Positions 44,595 to 55,950 of a DNA stretch of 64,000 nt are shown in pieces. The translations under genes and the position numbers were made by a program. The notes under the pieces were generated by a model, which worked only from the letters and a program-made list of their open reading frames with translations, made no database searches and was not told where the DNA came from. Numbering within the stretch: the stretch's first letter is position 1; each line of letters starts with the position of its first letter. The stretch is from positions 1,488,001 through 1,552,000 of the forward strand of contig JAPYXD010000743.1 of the NCBI GenBank assembly GCA_030998225.1, written 5' to 3'. The DNA comes from Diplolepis rosae. Taxonomy: Eukaryota; Arthropoda; Insecta; Hymenoptera; Diplolepididae.

Positions 44595-44665
44595 GCCTGT
44601 GTAGCTCAGTTGTTAGAGCAGTCGACCGGCAATCGAAAGACCTGGGCTCGAATCCCAGCGCAGTC
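44595..44665 (+). repeat. tRNA-like (SINE head) repeat, copy 3
   Basis: GCCTGTGTAGCTCAGTTG start, B box GGCTCGAATCC, followed by TTTTTTCCACAGAAA. Same family as 14865-14936. Confidence 0.75.
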
Positions 44666-44939
44666 GAAAGCGTCATTTTTTCCACAGAAAGATTTTCAAA
44701 TTCTTTAAATATATTTATATTATATATTTATTTTATTTAATATTTAATTACACTTTTTTCAGAAAATCACCCGTTCAACACTATGCTTTTGTAGAGTGTG
44801 ACGTGTACAACGCGCTCTGGTGAGAAAATTTTGCACATAGAAACTATAATCACTAAGGAAAGCAAGTTCTCGCCGTTGCAGGCAGGGAGTCGGATAGGGC
44901 TGGCTAACACCTCTCTGAAATACGTAGGGAAACTCCCGT

Positions 44940-45520
44940 AAATAATCATATAACAAAATGTAGATGGCGCTGCCGTTGCAATAATGTAACTGAAAATGTA
45001 ACAATGTCTATCTCACGTGCTGCTCAGTGGCTAGCCTATCTCCGAAATACGTGGTGAAACTCTCGAAAATAATTATACTAGAAAATGCAGATGGCGCTGC
45101 TGTCGCAATTATATAAATGAAAATAAATACAATGTCTACCTCACATCAGTGTTCGCAGAATGTGGACGTAAACGGCCCCCACCATAGATGCTTCGAGCTC
45201 ATTGTGTCTTCCTCATTCAACCAACCTATGGCAGTGGAGCGAGGAAGAAGCCACGAGCTGGTAGGGTCCATGGTGGGGGCGAACACTGCCTCACATGCTG
45301 CTCAGTGGCTAGCATATCTCCAAGGTACGTGGAGACACTCTCGAAAATAATTATATTAGAAAATGCAGATGGCTCTGATGTTGCTAGTTGAAAAATATAC
45401 CGCGTCTTACCGTCGTGTTCCTCAGTCGGTAACACAACTTAAACTCTGTGTGGGAACTTCCGCATATGGTTATACGGGAAGTGGGCAGATGGCGCTGCTG
45501 TCGCTATAAGTATAGGCAAA
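44940..45520 (+). repeat. Degenerate 115-bp satellite related to 21277-21630
   Basis: CAGATGGCGCTGCTGTCGC-like words recur at about 44953, 45091, 45366 and 45487, each preceded by GCTCAGTGGCTAGC-like and GAAAATAATTATA words. It is interrupted by a hAT MITE at 45148-45288. Confidence 0.7.
45148..45288. mobile_element. hAT MITE, 141 bp, CCTCACAT duplication
   Basis: Tips CAGTGTTCGC and GCGAACACTG, with CCCCCACCAT / ATGGTGGGGG inside. Exact 8-bp duplication CCTCACAT at 45140-45147 and 45289-45296. Confidence 0.9.
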
Positions 45521-45719
45521 TTTATAGTTTATATATTAGAATAAATTCAGTCGACTCCATAAATTTAAACTGAGTTTCCTAATCCAGAAAGATAATGATT
45601 TAAAACACCACTTCAACTTAACAAGGTGTACTTTATTTATAAAAGAGCATTGCTCGCTCGCCTGTCAATCGTGTGCTCGATGGACGAAGGACGGGACGAC
45701 AAGGAAGATAGAATACCTG

Positions 45720-46505
45720 GGTAGGTATACATTATACCATAGTTTTAGTTGCCCAAAGTTTCAATTGCCCATAAAATCACCACACGTCATTATATTTGAA
45801 AAGCAGTGTTAAGGTGAAATCCGATGACAGCAGAAAACGCAAAGCAGAAAACGAGCAGCCAATTACAGAACAGGTCTAAGAAGAAAGAAATCTTAAGATC
45901 TTCTGTAATTGGCTGTCCGTTTTCTACGTTGCGTTTTCTGCTGTCATCGGATTTCACCTTTAGACGAAGATTATGAGAGGAATGTGTTGGCAAAAACTGC
46001 GAGGATTGCAAGATGCAGGATTCCTGTGCATTCCCCTGAAGCGCTCTCTACCGCCTATATTTGATATATACTTGCAATTTTTGCCAACGCATTCCTTTCA
46101 TAACTTTCGTCCAACACTGCTTTTCAAATATAGTGACTTCTGGTGATTTTATGGGCAAATAAAACTATGGATGTACCTGAAATTGGTAGGTATACATTGT
46201 ACCATAGTTTTAGTTGCCCATAAAATCACCAGACGTCACTATATTTGAAAAGCAGTGTTAGACGAAGATTATAAAAGGAATGTGTTGGCAAAAACTGCGA
46301 GGATTGCAAGATGCAGGATTCCTGTACATTTCGTTGAAGCGCTCTCTACCGCCTACATTTGATATATGCTTGCAATTTTTGCCAACGCACTCCTTTCATA
46401 ATCTTCGTCAAACACTGCTTTTAAAATATAGTGACTTCTGGTGATTTTATGGGCAATTGAAACATTGGGCAAATAAAACTATGGTGCAATGTATACCTAC
46501 CCCTG
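45720..46505. mobile_element. Two adjacent copies of a GGTAGGTATACATT foldback element
   Basis: Copy at about 46188-46500: ends GGTAGGTATACATTGTACC and complement, flanked by CTGAAATT (about 46178 and 46501), an 8-bp duplication. A second, right-truncated copy lies at 45722-46180. Both share TTTGAAAAGCAGTGTTAGAC and GTGTTGGCAAAAACTGCGAG and fold back on themselves (TTTTTGCCAACGCA). Confidence 0.7.
45812..45959. mobile_element. Harbinger-type MITE, 148 bp, TTA duplication
   Basis: Ends AGGTGAAATCCGATGACAG and exact complement; flanks TTA at 45809-45811 and 45960-45962. The empty site is present in the neighbouring copy (GTGTTAGACG near 46255), which proves the insertion. Three-base TTA duplication is typical of PIF/Harbinger. 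Confidence 0.85.
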
Positions 46506-46949
46506 AAATTGTAAGCTTACGAAGTACACAATATAGAGTGGAAAACCCACTTGTACAAATATGCGTGACATGAAGTAAGTTAAAGTAAATCCCTACAGGT
46601 ACTCCCCCCGAGTGTTTAACGAAATAATAAGAAAACATAGTTTAGTTCGATTTGTAATTAATTTGATATTATGAGAAAAGTACAAAGATATTATAATCTA
46701 CGTATCCTCGATATTACATTAACGATTCGTCAATAAACATGTGCAAAATAAAATAATAAGTTCGAGGTATATTTACATAAGTGGTTGAGAAAGTTTAAAT
46801 AAACGCAACACGCTTCGTTGACAATAGAGTATAAACAAGCTTGGGTGTATATTTAATACTACATGACCAGTATGTAATAGACTAGATAAATGATCAATAT
46901 TTTAAGATGAAGGTGGTAGGAACACAGTCGTTGTTATAAATAAAATGTA

Positions 46950-47574
46950 CAACGTGTCACATACGCATTCTAAGCGAAATTTTAAATTTTAAAAGTGACT
47001 TTTTTCTAGAGTAAGTTTTTAACGCAAGAGTTACGCCGGATACGTTACATGAAATGTCATTATCTGATAAAATGCTCTCGACATCGTCGCGTGCGAAAAA
47101 TGCTGGCTTGATGTTTTCAATTGACACCTGACGTGACGTGCGATTAACATCAATCTCGTAAATGCGTTCAGATGTTCGAGTCAGAACTTTATGCAGACCA
47201 GAATAAGGCTAATCCAGAGACTTCTTGGCATAATTACGAAGAAAAACGTGTGTGCAAGAAGCTAAATGTTTGAACACGAAAGCTTTACGTTTGTATTTGT
47301 GATCGATGGGTACAGGTTTGATCTTGCGCATATGCTCGCGAAACTCCTCGAGAAACATATGCGGATTCGGAATGAAATCCTCAGGCAGGACGAACTCCCC
47401 GGGAATGCGAAGCGTAGCGCCGAAAAAGAACTCGGCCGGCGATGAACCGATGTCCAAAACATAAGACCTAAGTCCAAGGAGGACAGTTAAAAGAGTTCGA
47501 GACCATTCCCTGTCTGTATGGCACATTATTGCCGCTTTAAGTGTCCCGTGCCAACGCTCAATCATGCCATTCGC
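46950..47574 (-). pseudogene. Gypsy C integrase C-terminal half
   Basis: Reads GMIERWHGTLKAAIMCH (catalytic-core end), LGLRSY, PAEFFFGATLRIPGEF and, after a break near 47209, PYSGLHKVLTRTSERIYEID, the C-terminal domain. Upstream core is at 50053-50440 beyond the inserted hAT element. Integrase joins element DNA to the genome. Confidence 0.75.
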
Positions 47575-47829
47575 GGCAGGATTAGAGTTCTAAAGAGTTT
47601 ATGTGACCGAGAATATGTCTGGGAGCACGGGAATATGACTGAGAATTTCTCTGATGAATGTGCTCTTCGAGAATTTATGAGAATTTAAAAATATATTTCC
47701 GTAACGGTTCAAGCTTTCAATTGTTTTTGATAAATGCTTTGTTCTAGAAGTTCGTGTAACGTGCGCAATAAAAATGGAAAAAAAAGGAATATAGTTTGGA
47801 ATTTTTAAAAAAAAATTATTGATAAATAA

Positions 47830-48060
47830 AATAAAGCTTCTTTCAAGTGCAAATGTTGTGATCAGATGTACAGAAAACATGCCACTCAACAAATAGAGCA
47901 CTTAAAAAAGTGCATAAACTGTCCCGAAACTGTCAAACAATTATTTAAATCCAAGCGTAATTTGTGCGAAGAAAACTTGAATTACTTGTTCTTTATGTTT
48001 GAATTTAATATAATGGCTGTAAGAAAAAATTTTTTGATATTGAATTCCGATAAAACTTGA
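47830..48060 (+). pseudogene. BED-type zinc finger of hAT-like element, copy 2
   Basis: FKCKCCDQMYRKHATQQIEH then LKKC and about 45 more residues; nearly the same as copy 1 on the minus strand at 23240-23480. The Cys and His ligands are kept. No catalytic domain. Confidence 0.6.
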
Positions 48061-48139
48061 CATTTTTCGTAGTTTATTTTCATGAAACCTTCACTATTGC
48101 AATTCATAGTGTTCGAAAATAAATTTACAATATTATAAG

Positions 48140-48781
48140 CAGAGCTGGGTAACTATTTCAAACGAATCCATTTCAAATACCTATTTGAAATGCAAAATGC
48201 CATTTTCCATTTTGTATTTTAAATAGGAAGAAGAAAACAATTTTGCATTTCCCATTTTAAATAGGTTTTCAACCTATTTTCAACTTAAAATACTACTTTA
48301 TATTTTTTTTGGTTGTGCCCTGGACAAGTAAAAGCACATGTTGGCTTCCCACCAGAGAAATGCTACCATTGGTCAAAATTTGGCGCGCGATTGAAACTCG
48401 AATTATTTTAATTCGATATTGAATCGCGCGCCAGTTTACAGCCGATGGCAGAATTTTCCAGCGGGAAGCTAACACGCGCTGCTCGCGCAGGCAGCCATTT
48501 TTCAAAACACTGATTTTATTTTACTATTTAGTTACGCAGGCATGATTTTTCGCCCAAAAAGAAGATCTATGTAGGACGCAATATTCGAGAAGCAATGGCT
48601 ACTTAAAGCAAATGAACACAACCGCAAAGAATAATAAATATTCTTGATGTAATTTTTACATTCTCATCATGGATGAGATGATGATGTTTTATGTGAAAAA
48701 TCACTTTTGAAATGTTTATCAAATCTTTACGTTTTGAGACCCCCTGAGTCAGAAAAAATGGTTTTTAGGAAAGTGTCTGCC

Positions 48782-48812
<31 letters not shown>

Positions 48813-49895
48813 AGTAGGTCGTGTGCGGCATAACTCTCGATAGAATCATCAGATTGAATTGAGCTTTGGCACACTTTATCGGAGCCGAAAAAGTAAGGAC
48901 AAGTTCGTTAACCAGCCACATCCAATCAAAATTGAGGGATTGAGCACTACTTTTGTGTTTTTGAAAATAACTTTTTGAAAAAATCAAAAATTTCAATACT
49001 GGTTTTTGATAGTGCTCATAAATCTCTACAAATTATCCTGATAAAATTTTTTGATTTAATCAAAATTAGAAATGTTACAGCATATTAAAACTTGAAAAAA
49101 GTCAATATCAAAATTCCATTTTCCAGTTAAATTATACGAGATACGAAAAAACGTTATGATACAATATTATTTTCTACATAAAGACCTACAAATTTGAATT
49201 GTAACATTTTTTCATAAGATGCATATTTTTGTTTTTAATTTAAAAAGAAATATTGAAAATCCAAAATTCAATTTTTTAACAATAATATGTGTAATACGAA
49301 AAAAACGTAAGAATATAAAGTTGTTCGTTTGAAAAACGTTTTGTCTGACACAGTTTATGAAAAACATATATTTTTTGTTTCAATTCCAAAGAATACGATT
49401 GAAATTCAAGAATTCCATTTTTTAGACAAAATATATGAGATACATAAAAAACGTTCAGATGAAAAATTATTTGCCTAAATGAGGTCTACACATTCTTATT
49501 AAGAAATTTCTCGACAGGATGTATATTTTATGTTTTGATTTTTAATATTGAAAAAATTCGATTTTTTTCACCAAAATATGTGAGATACGAAATAAGCGGT
49601 GTTCTGCAAAATCGTTTCCTTAAACAAAGTCTACGATTGTTTTTCCTTTTTTAGATATTTGGAAGAAAATAAACTATTTTAATCATGTAATTTATCAAAA
49701 AGTTACTGAAATGTATACAGAAAATCGAGCGCGAAGCGCGAGTGTCATGATGAGAATGTGTTTGAGCTTCAGTATTAAATTATAAGAAATAAACTTAAAT
49801 CTATGCGAAGAGCACAAGACCGAGCGCGAAGCGCGAGGTCCAGAAAGATATTTTACATTTTAAGTACATTTTGAGAACCATTTTACCCAGCTCTG
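48140..49895. mobile_element. Nested hAT-like element, CAGAGCTGGGTAA ends
   Basis: Starts CAGAGCTGGGTAA, ends TTTACCCAGCTCTG; duplication ATTATAAG at 48132-48139 and 49896-49903. Tips of the CAGxGxTGGGTA kind are typical hAT. 1756 bp, no transposase; contains a TGTC microsatellite (48777-48812) and GAGCGCGAAGCGCGA palindromes (49728, 49822). Confidence 0.9.
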
Positions 49896-50052
49896 ATTAT
49901 AAGGTTTAATGATAAAGAAAATATTGGTGAAGGTATGGTAAAATTCCCTTAAATTCTCTGTAAATTCTCAAGTTATCTTAAAATGACGGTCACAGTCACG
50001 AGAACGTGACCGAATTTTAAATGTCCGAGAAATTTAGAACTCTAGGCAGGAT

Positions 50053-50440
50053 GGTAAGCCGTCGTGCGAACCCGGTGACAACCAATGAGTTGAAGTAAGG
50101 CTCTGAAAAGCTGTCATTCAAATTGGCTGCCCTGGTCAGTAGTCAGGGTTTCCGGAGTACCGTATCGAAAAATCCACTGGTCAACGAATGCTCGCCAAAC
50201 CGTAAGAGCCTCTATGTTCTGAAGCGCAACCGCTTCAATCATCATCATCAATCATCGTTAGACAGTATTGGTAATCGTTACTTAATGGTAAAGGACCAAT
50301 GATATCCATGTGAACGTGTCGAAATCGACCGTCTAGAACCATGAAACAAGAAGGTACCCTAGCGAACTGGATGAACGCTAGCTTTACGCTGTAGCGTAAA
50401 GCAATCGTAAAGCTATCGTAAAGTAGCATTATAACTCATG
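50053..50440 (-). pseudogene. Gypsy C integrase core N-terminal part
   Basis: Minus strand: FRHVHMDIIGPLPLSNDYQY then CLTMID, containing the first catalytic Asp of the DDE integrase (HMDIIGPLP). It continues, with a short ATC-repeat disturbance near 50238, into 50053, where the hAT insert begins. It is immediately left of the palindrome arm. Confidence 0.75.
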
Positions 50441-50498
50441 AATGAGGCAAAATAAATATTTAAAATGTTTTTATCCTTATTCTACGTTAAAAAATAAT
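50437..50498. repeat. 62-bp direct repeat at palindrome edge (copy 1)
   Basis: Identical by eye to 57531-57592 (starts CATGAATGAGGC, ends AAAAAATAAT). Copy 1 abuts the outer edge of arm A; copy 2 abuts the end of the gypsy E pol fragment. Confidence 0.85.
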
Positions 50499-51025
50499 CT
50501 CGTTTTTACGACACAGTTGATAGTAGCGTAATGTTGTGTATTACAATATAGAGGAATGTAATGTAAAAATTGAACTGCGCATGAGCCTATAACCATACAG
50601 TGGAGCGTAATCTTCTTCTTATTCTTCTTCTTCGTACAGCGTTGGCACCGTACTGACAAAGCCTTGTACATTTGAATTGCGCATGCGTCTATTACAATAC
50701 GCTACTACTACACAAGATCGAGAAAATCAAAATGGCCGGAACTAGTCGCGAAATATCAAGTGCAATTGGCGAGAATCATGATGAATACTAGATTATATTT
50801 GAGTGTACGCATAAAAATTCGTATACGCACCGAAGTCACATAAAATAGATTATGTGCCAATGCACACAATTACGAGACTCACTTGAAATGCTCGCACGAC
50901 TTATCGCGCCTCGGCTTCGTCTCGGCTTTGTCTCGGCTTTGCGTCAGCTACGTCTCGCCTACGCCTTGGCTTTGATCTCCTGCGAGCATTGTTGCTGGTC
51001 GCATAATAACCCTCATTATAAAAAT
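50499..51025. repeat. Palindromic repeat family copy, arm A outer
   Basis: Same family as 3760-4200 (CTCGTTTTTACG end, AAATGGCCGG segment, CTCGGCTTCGTCTCGGCTTT run at 50907). Mirrored at 63095-63620. Confidence 0.75.
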
Positions 51026-51828
51026 CTTGGAGGTAAATAAAACTTTAATGATATTGATGAAATATCTTCTCAAAAAAAATTGATGTGTTCTTATTCCTAT
51101 TTAAATCAAATATACAGGTCACAAACTTTCATGGAGGTACATTTCTTAACAGGTCCAGCTAATAATATCATTAAAATCTTCAAAAAACTGTGACTGATTC
51201 CTAATGAAATTAAATTGATTGAAATTGATTGTGAATTCTTTTTATACTACTCTGATAGAAATAAATGTTTCATTATAACAGTGTAAAATAGAGTTCTTAT
51301 AAATCTTATTGATTCTCATAAATATCACAAGTTTTATGTACTTTCATAGGAAAGGTCTGAAATAAATAATTTTGTTATAGTTTCCCTAATTTTTCTTCAT
51401 TTGCTCTTTCAATATGGAAAATATATTACGCAAAAAATATTAGAATAATCATTATAAACTTATACTGAATTTGTGATCACGTGTGCACCGACAGTTCTAA
51501 GTTTGAAGATTTCAATTAATTAATAAATTTCCATTTTGAGGGATTACGTCCCAATTTGTGGACAAACATGTCAGCCAGAATTTCTGAAAGTATAAATAAT
51601 TTTTTTTAAATAGGTAAAAATAGATGCTATGAGAAAATGAATCGATAGATCACTGCAGGTTTTCTAACTTCATGCTAAATTGTCATTTGCTTTTCAGAGA
51701 GGCTAATGTTTGTTTACATAATTTCAAAGTTTGACTTTAGCACGCGTCTTTCGAATTTTAACTGGATTTTCCAAAAGTAATGTACAAATAAATTAAAAGC
51801 ATAAAAATGAAATTTCTCCGTATACAAA

Positions 51829-51990
51829 ATGCCCAAAGTCACGCATCAAAAAATCTCAGAGACTGCTCAAAGTGACGCACCTAGAAGCAACTTGTCGACA
51901 GGATCTTCGGATAAGAAATTCCAATTTCAGTGGTATGATGACTTCCCAGAATGGAGACTATGGGTAAGACCAATTAAAGATAATCAAATA
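51829..51990 (+). pseudogene. hAT transposase N-terminal fragment
   Basis: Reads KKFQFQWYDDFPEWRLWVRP, like the W-x-W segment ahead of the BED-type finger in ZBED/hAT transposases. An inverted, damaged copy is at 53488-53580, joined to the main transposase frame. Mirrored at 62129-62290. Confidence 0.5.
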
Positions 51991-52034
51991 TTTAAAGAAT
52001 TTGAAAATATTTCTGTGGAAAAAAAGACGCTTTT

Positions 52035-52272
52035 GACTGCACTGGGATTCGAACCCAGGTCTTTCGATTGCCGGTCGACTGCTTTAACTAACTGAGCTAC
52101 ACAGTCGTCCGACATCTTCTTCTCCACAGGCAGATCTCCTTATATAGCCTAGTGGCTCTGCCACTATAAGGAGATCTGCCTGTCGAGAAGGAGATGTCGG
52201 ATGCCTGTGTAGCTCAGTGGTAGAGCAGTCGACCAGCAATCGAAAGACCTGGGCTCGAATCCCAGTGCAGTC
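52035..52272. repeat. Head-to-head pair of tRNA-like repeats, arm A
   Basis: Copy 4 on the minus strand (52035-52106) and copy 5 on the + strand (52203-52272) face away from a shared centre (CTCCTTATATAGCC...TATAAGGAG). Together with flanks (about 52005-52300) they form a near-perfect 290-bp inverted repeat. Each has A and B box promoter words. Mirrored at 61847-62084. Confidence 0.8.
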
Positions 52273-52427
52273 GAAAGCCTCTTTTTTCCACAGAAAAAAT
52301 AAAGAAAAAGCAAATACCCCTGTGTTTCAGGAAGATTAAGTACATTGAGTATAGCATCAGCTTTTGCAATATTTTCTATTGCTTGTTCCATGAAGAAAGT
52401 GACAAGGAAATTATATGTTTCAATTTA

Positions 52428-53580
52428 TTATTTAACACATTCGTGGCGGGAAAGCCAACGTGTTGGCACTAATTTCTTGATTTTATTAACGTTGCCTTGA
52501 ATGAGAAGCATCATATCCCTGAAAATCGCAGTTCTCTTTGGACTAATATTTAGGAAAGTTGAAATTGATGACATTGATGCCTCTAAAGACTGTGGAATAT
52601 GTTTACATGCTGCGAATGCAATCAAAACCGAATAGTGAGATACGCACTGACATAAAATAAAATTGGGACTTGCAGCTTTCAACCTGATGTAAAATGAGTT
52701 GAACTTACCAACAATGGCATTTGCACCATCGCAGCAAAGACCGACAATGTTAGTTGAAGGAATGTGTTTTCGCCACAAAACATTACGGAAAGATTCGAAT
52801 AATTTTTGTGCTAAACAATCAGATGATCTACATTTATCATCTGCAAAAGGACACTGTTAACTTGTAAAGTTTCAGGATCAACATAGCGCGCTAAAAGTGC
52901 CAACCATTTCTCATTCATTCTGTCACTGGTTTCATCGACATATACTGAAAAATAAATTTCTCACAAGATATTAGTTATACGGTCCATTTCGTGAGGTGCT
53001 AAAACATAAATCATAATTTTTGATAATTTTTTGGGACCTGAAGACACAGCATCAAGAACGCCAAGGTCACTCCCCAATTCTTGTAAAAGCTCAACTAAAT
53101 CTTTTCCAATTTCAAACGAAACATTTTTCTCTAAAAAGAATGAAGCAAACCATAATTCAGCAAGTGAAAAATTTTCAGTGAATCTAAGCCTTTTGATTTC
53201 AAAGTGTCATCAGTTTCCTTAACTGTTTCAGACGGCAGGGAATCAAGTACTGGAACTGATCCGAAGGAAGAAGTTTCAGTTAATTCGTCGTCAAATACAT
53301 TAAGCATTGAAGGTAAGGAATCATTTAAATTATTATGTGAAGCAGTTTGCGAAAATATACGTTCTTTATCGAATTTAAGCCTTTCAATGCTTTGTAGTAT
53401 TTTCGTGATTCTGTATATTTGACTTGACGCAAGCAAATGCTTTTTCAGGCACAACAATAAAATAAAGTATTATTATCTTTAACTGGTCTGCCTCATAGTC
53501 TCCATTCTGGGAAGTCATCATACCACTGGAATTGGAATTTCTTATCCGAAGATCCTGTCGACTAGTTGCTTCTAGGTGCC
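52428..53580 (-). pseudogene. hAT (ZBED-like) transposase, arm A copy
   Basis: From right to left: N-terminal W-motif piece, EKAFACVKSNIQNHENTTKH finger-like part, a linker, VDETSD (first catalytic Asp region) near 52950, then the frame 52428-52778 with IVGLCCDGANAIVGK (second Asp region), CVSHYSVLIAF and PTRWLSRHECVK. Several stops and frame breaks separate these parts. The C-terminal dimerisation domain is missing past 52428. Mirror copy at 60540-61691. Confidence 0.75.
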
Positions 53581-53639
53581 TCACTTTGAGCAGCCTCCGA
53601 GCTTTTTTTGATGAAGAAAAAGTAAGAAAAAGTAGGCAA

Positions 53640-54170
53640 ACTATAACAATAGTATATTATGTGCCTAGGCGTATAATAAGGATTATTACGCGACGAGTGA
53701 CAATGCTCGCTGGAGATCAAAGCCGAGGCGTGATCAGTCCTGCGAGCATTTTGAGCGAGTCTCGTAACCACCCGAATTGTGTGCATTGGCACATATTCTA
53801 TTTTATGTGACTTCGGCGCATTTGCGAGTTTTTATGCGTACACTCGAATCCAATCTGAAAAGGTCGAAATTTCCGTGATTATAGCCCATCTCACTCAACA
53901 TTCCGCGAATACATCCGGCCATTTTGATCTTCTCAATCTCGTGTAGTAGCAACGGACTGTAATAGACGCATGCGCAGTTCAAATGTACAAGGCTTTTTAA
54001 TACGGCGCCAACGCCGTACGAAGAAGAAGATTGCGCTCCGCTGTATCGTATTAGGCGCATGCGCAGTTCAATTTTTACATTACATTCCTCTGTAGCGTAA
54101 TACACAACATTACGCTACTCTGAACTGTAGCGTAAATACGAGTTTACGCGCCGGAGGCACTTAAAATCAT
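53640..54170. repeat. Palindromic repeat family copy, arm A inner
   Basis: Ends TATTATGTGCCTAGGCG at 53655 and GCGCCGGAGGCAC at 54150; inserted in the hAT-derived block. Mirrored at 59950-60480. Confidence 0.75.
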
Positions 54171-54490
54171 TTATTTCAGACCTTTTCTGTGAAAGTACAC
54201 AAAAGTTGTGATATTTATGAGAATCAATAACATTTATAAGAACTCTATTCATGACTGTTATAATGAAAAATTTATTTTTATCAAAGTAGTATAAAAAGAA
54301 TTCAGAATCAATCTAAATTTCAATCAATTTAATTTCATTGAGAATCAGTCACAGTTTTTTGAAGATTTTAATGATGTTATTAACTGGACCTGTTAAGAAA
54401 TGTACCACCATGAAAGTTTGTGACCTGTATAGTTGATTTGAACAGGATTAAGAACACATCAATTTTTTTTTAAGAAGAAATTTAATTAAA

Positions 54491-55495
54491 ATCTTTAAAG
54501 TTTTATTTTTTGCAATATATTAAATGTAAAACTTATAAACTGCCTAGGAAAATTGTAAATATTGTAGATATTGTAAATATATCGTTCAGGTTGTGGATTA
54601 GGCCTACTGAGGAATCTAAGTTAAGAAAAACGGGCAGGTAACTCTACCTCTGTGGTTGTGCAGAAAGGAAGATGATAATTATCTTAAAGTTCCATTGCAA
54701 ATATTATGTGCAACATACCTGTACAATGACAAAATGTGAAATTAAAAATAAATATTGCTTAAAAGACTAAAATTATATGCTTGCACTATTATGGTTGACA
54801 ATCCAAATTTTGTGAGGCACGCTTATATTTTATATCGTATTTGCGCATGTAACAAAAATATCTTTGTATTCATAAATAGGAAGTAATCAAAATGTGCAAC
54901 TTTTCTACAATTAGTTGTATCACTTTTCGCAATTATAAAATTAAATTTTCTGTAATTGCATATTTCGTAATTTCAATAATGATTTCAATTTCAGGCACAT
55001 CTCAAAAAAATAGGTGAAACCTTTCGTCATAAGAGTTTAAAAGATCAAATCTACGCTTAAATCATTGAAACCATTTTATGAAAAGAAAACATTTGTTACA
55101 TAAATAAATACATTTCACGATTATTAACTTATTTTCAAAAGTAGAAACAGTAGAGTTGTAGTGAATGGTTTTCTCGAAATAATAACCGATGGTTGATTAA
55201 AATTCTACAATTTTTTATAAATTTGGTAAGAAGCGACATTAAGAAAAATCCAGTTACAGAAAAATATAAAATGCTTTTCCTTTCATAAGAAAGGAATAAC
55301 AATATCATTTCAGTTCTTCATATAATAGAAAAACTTTTTTTTTTCCAGAGACCTTATTTTTGGCAAAATAACTACCTTTATTGTAATTTGTAAGATTTTA
55401 GTTCATTCATAATTTGATTCTGCTCTTCTGTAAATAATAAATTATTTATATAATCAATTGTAAGTGAAGTCTAATGAAAGCTGAGGCATCGTCTC
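54491..55495. other. AT-rich arm block, no gene
   Basis: No coding. 54505-54960 is similar, in direct orientation, to 63690-64000 beyond arm B. 55335-55385 resembles the inverted repeat tip of the THAP element at 9960-9995. Probably remains of non-autonomous elements. Confidence 0.5.
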
Positions 55496-55520
55496 AGGAA
55501 AACTAATTGAGCTTTATCGA

Positions 55521-55950
55521 GTGGAGACTCCCGATTTAGGTAAGAGAAAGTCTAAACTTCTCCACATGCGTGGCCGTGATTCAGGGTTGATTTATCTTAT
55601 CGATACCAGCTCGGATATTTCCTTATTTTCTGCCGACAAAAAAACTCAAAGAGTTTGTACTATTTGCTGCAAACGACTCGCGAGTTTGTACTTTTGGCGA
55701 GAAATATATCTCGTTGAATTTTGACTTTCGTCGTAATATATCGTGGAATTTTTGTATAGCCGCAATTCCCTATCCAATTATTGGAGCGGACCTGTTGGCT
55801 TATTTTAACCTTGTTCCGATTCTTCACGAGGCACGACTTTTGGACTCAATAACATGTCGTAGCGTTAAAGGGTTTGTCAAAAATACTTCCATTTTTGGAG
55901 TTAGTGTGGTTGACATCAAAATACATCAAAATCTTGGCAGACTTCCCTGA
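55521..55950 (+). pseudogene. Gypsy E aspartic protease, frame-shifted
   Basis: LIYLIDTSSDISLFSADKK carries a DTS active site in place of DTG. Then, after a frame change near 55715, FCIAAIPYPIIGADLLAYF gives the IIGAD block. Another frame change near 55930 leads into RT. In arm B (58168-58597) the same region differs at a few codons. Confidence 0.7.

Larger units (their letters stand above)
42660..44905 (-). mobile_element. P-like foldback relic (copy 2)
   Basis: Bounded by CCAGCCCTGTCC at the left and GGATAGGGCTGG at the right, with inverted subterminal matches (CACCAGAGCG...; AACTATAATCACTAAGG). It carries the antisense transposase part 43230-44310, a small inverted-repeat insert (43895-44215) and a tRNA-like repeat (44595). 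Flanking 8-mers are similar but not identical, so no duplication is claimed. Confidence 0.55.
45550..46597 (-). repeat. Probable 3' LTR of gypsy C, interrupted by foldbacks
   Basis: On the minus strand a purine tract (CTCGGGGGGAG) is followed by TGTAGGGATTTAC at 46597, the expected LTR start. The left part (about 45550-45720) shows a TATAAATAAA-type promoter/poly-A region. Between them lie the foldback units 45720-46500. The far LTR boundary is not fixed. Confidence 0.4.
47583..50044 (+). mobile_element. hAT-like element with BED finger (copy 2), inserted in gypsy C integrase
   Basis: Termini TAGAGTTCTAAA at both ends in inverted orientation; duplication GGCAGGAT at 47575-47582 and 50045-50052. 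Opposite orientation to copy 1 (22275-23715). It contains the nested element 48140-49895; without it the unit is about 698 bp. Confidence 0.9.
51030..54490. mobile_element. hAT-derived block with inverted ends, arm A
   Basis: The left segment 51030-51390 is inverted at about 54175-54490 (AACACATCAATTTTTTTT, GGTCACAAACTTTCATGG). In between lie an N-terminal transposase piece on the + strand (51829-51990), the main transposase on the minus strand, a tRNA-like pair and a palindromic repeat. It is therefore already a palindrome within an arm. Confidence 0.65.

Noticed and set aside
42660..44905. 8-bp target duplication for the P-like element
   Set aside because: CTAGACAC and GCTAACAC are only similar; no exact duplication could be shown.
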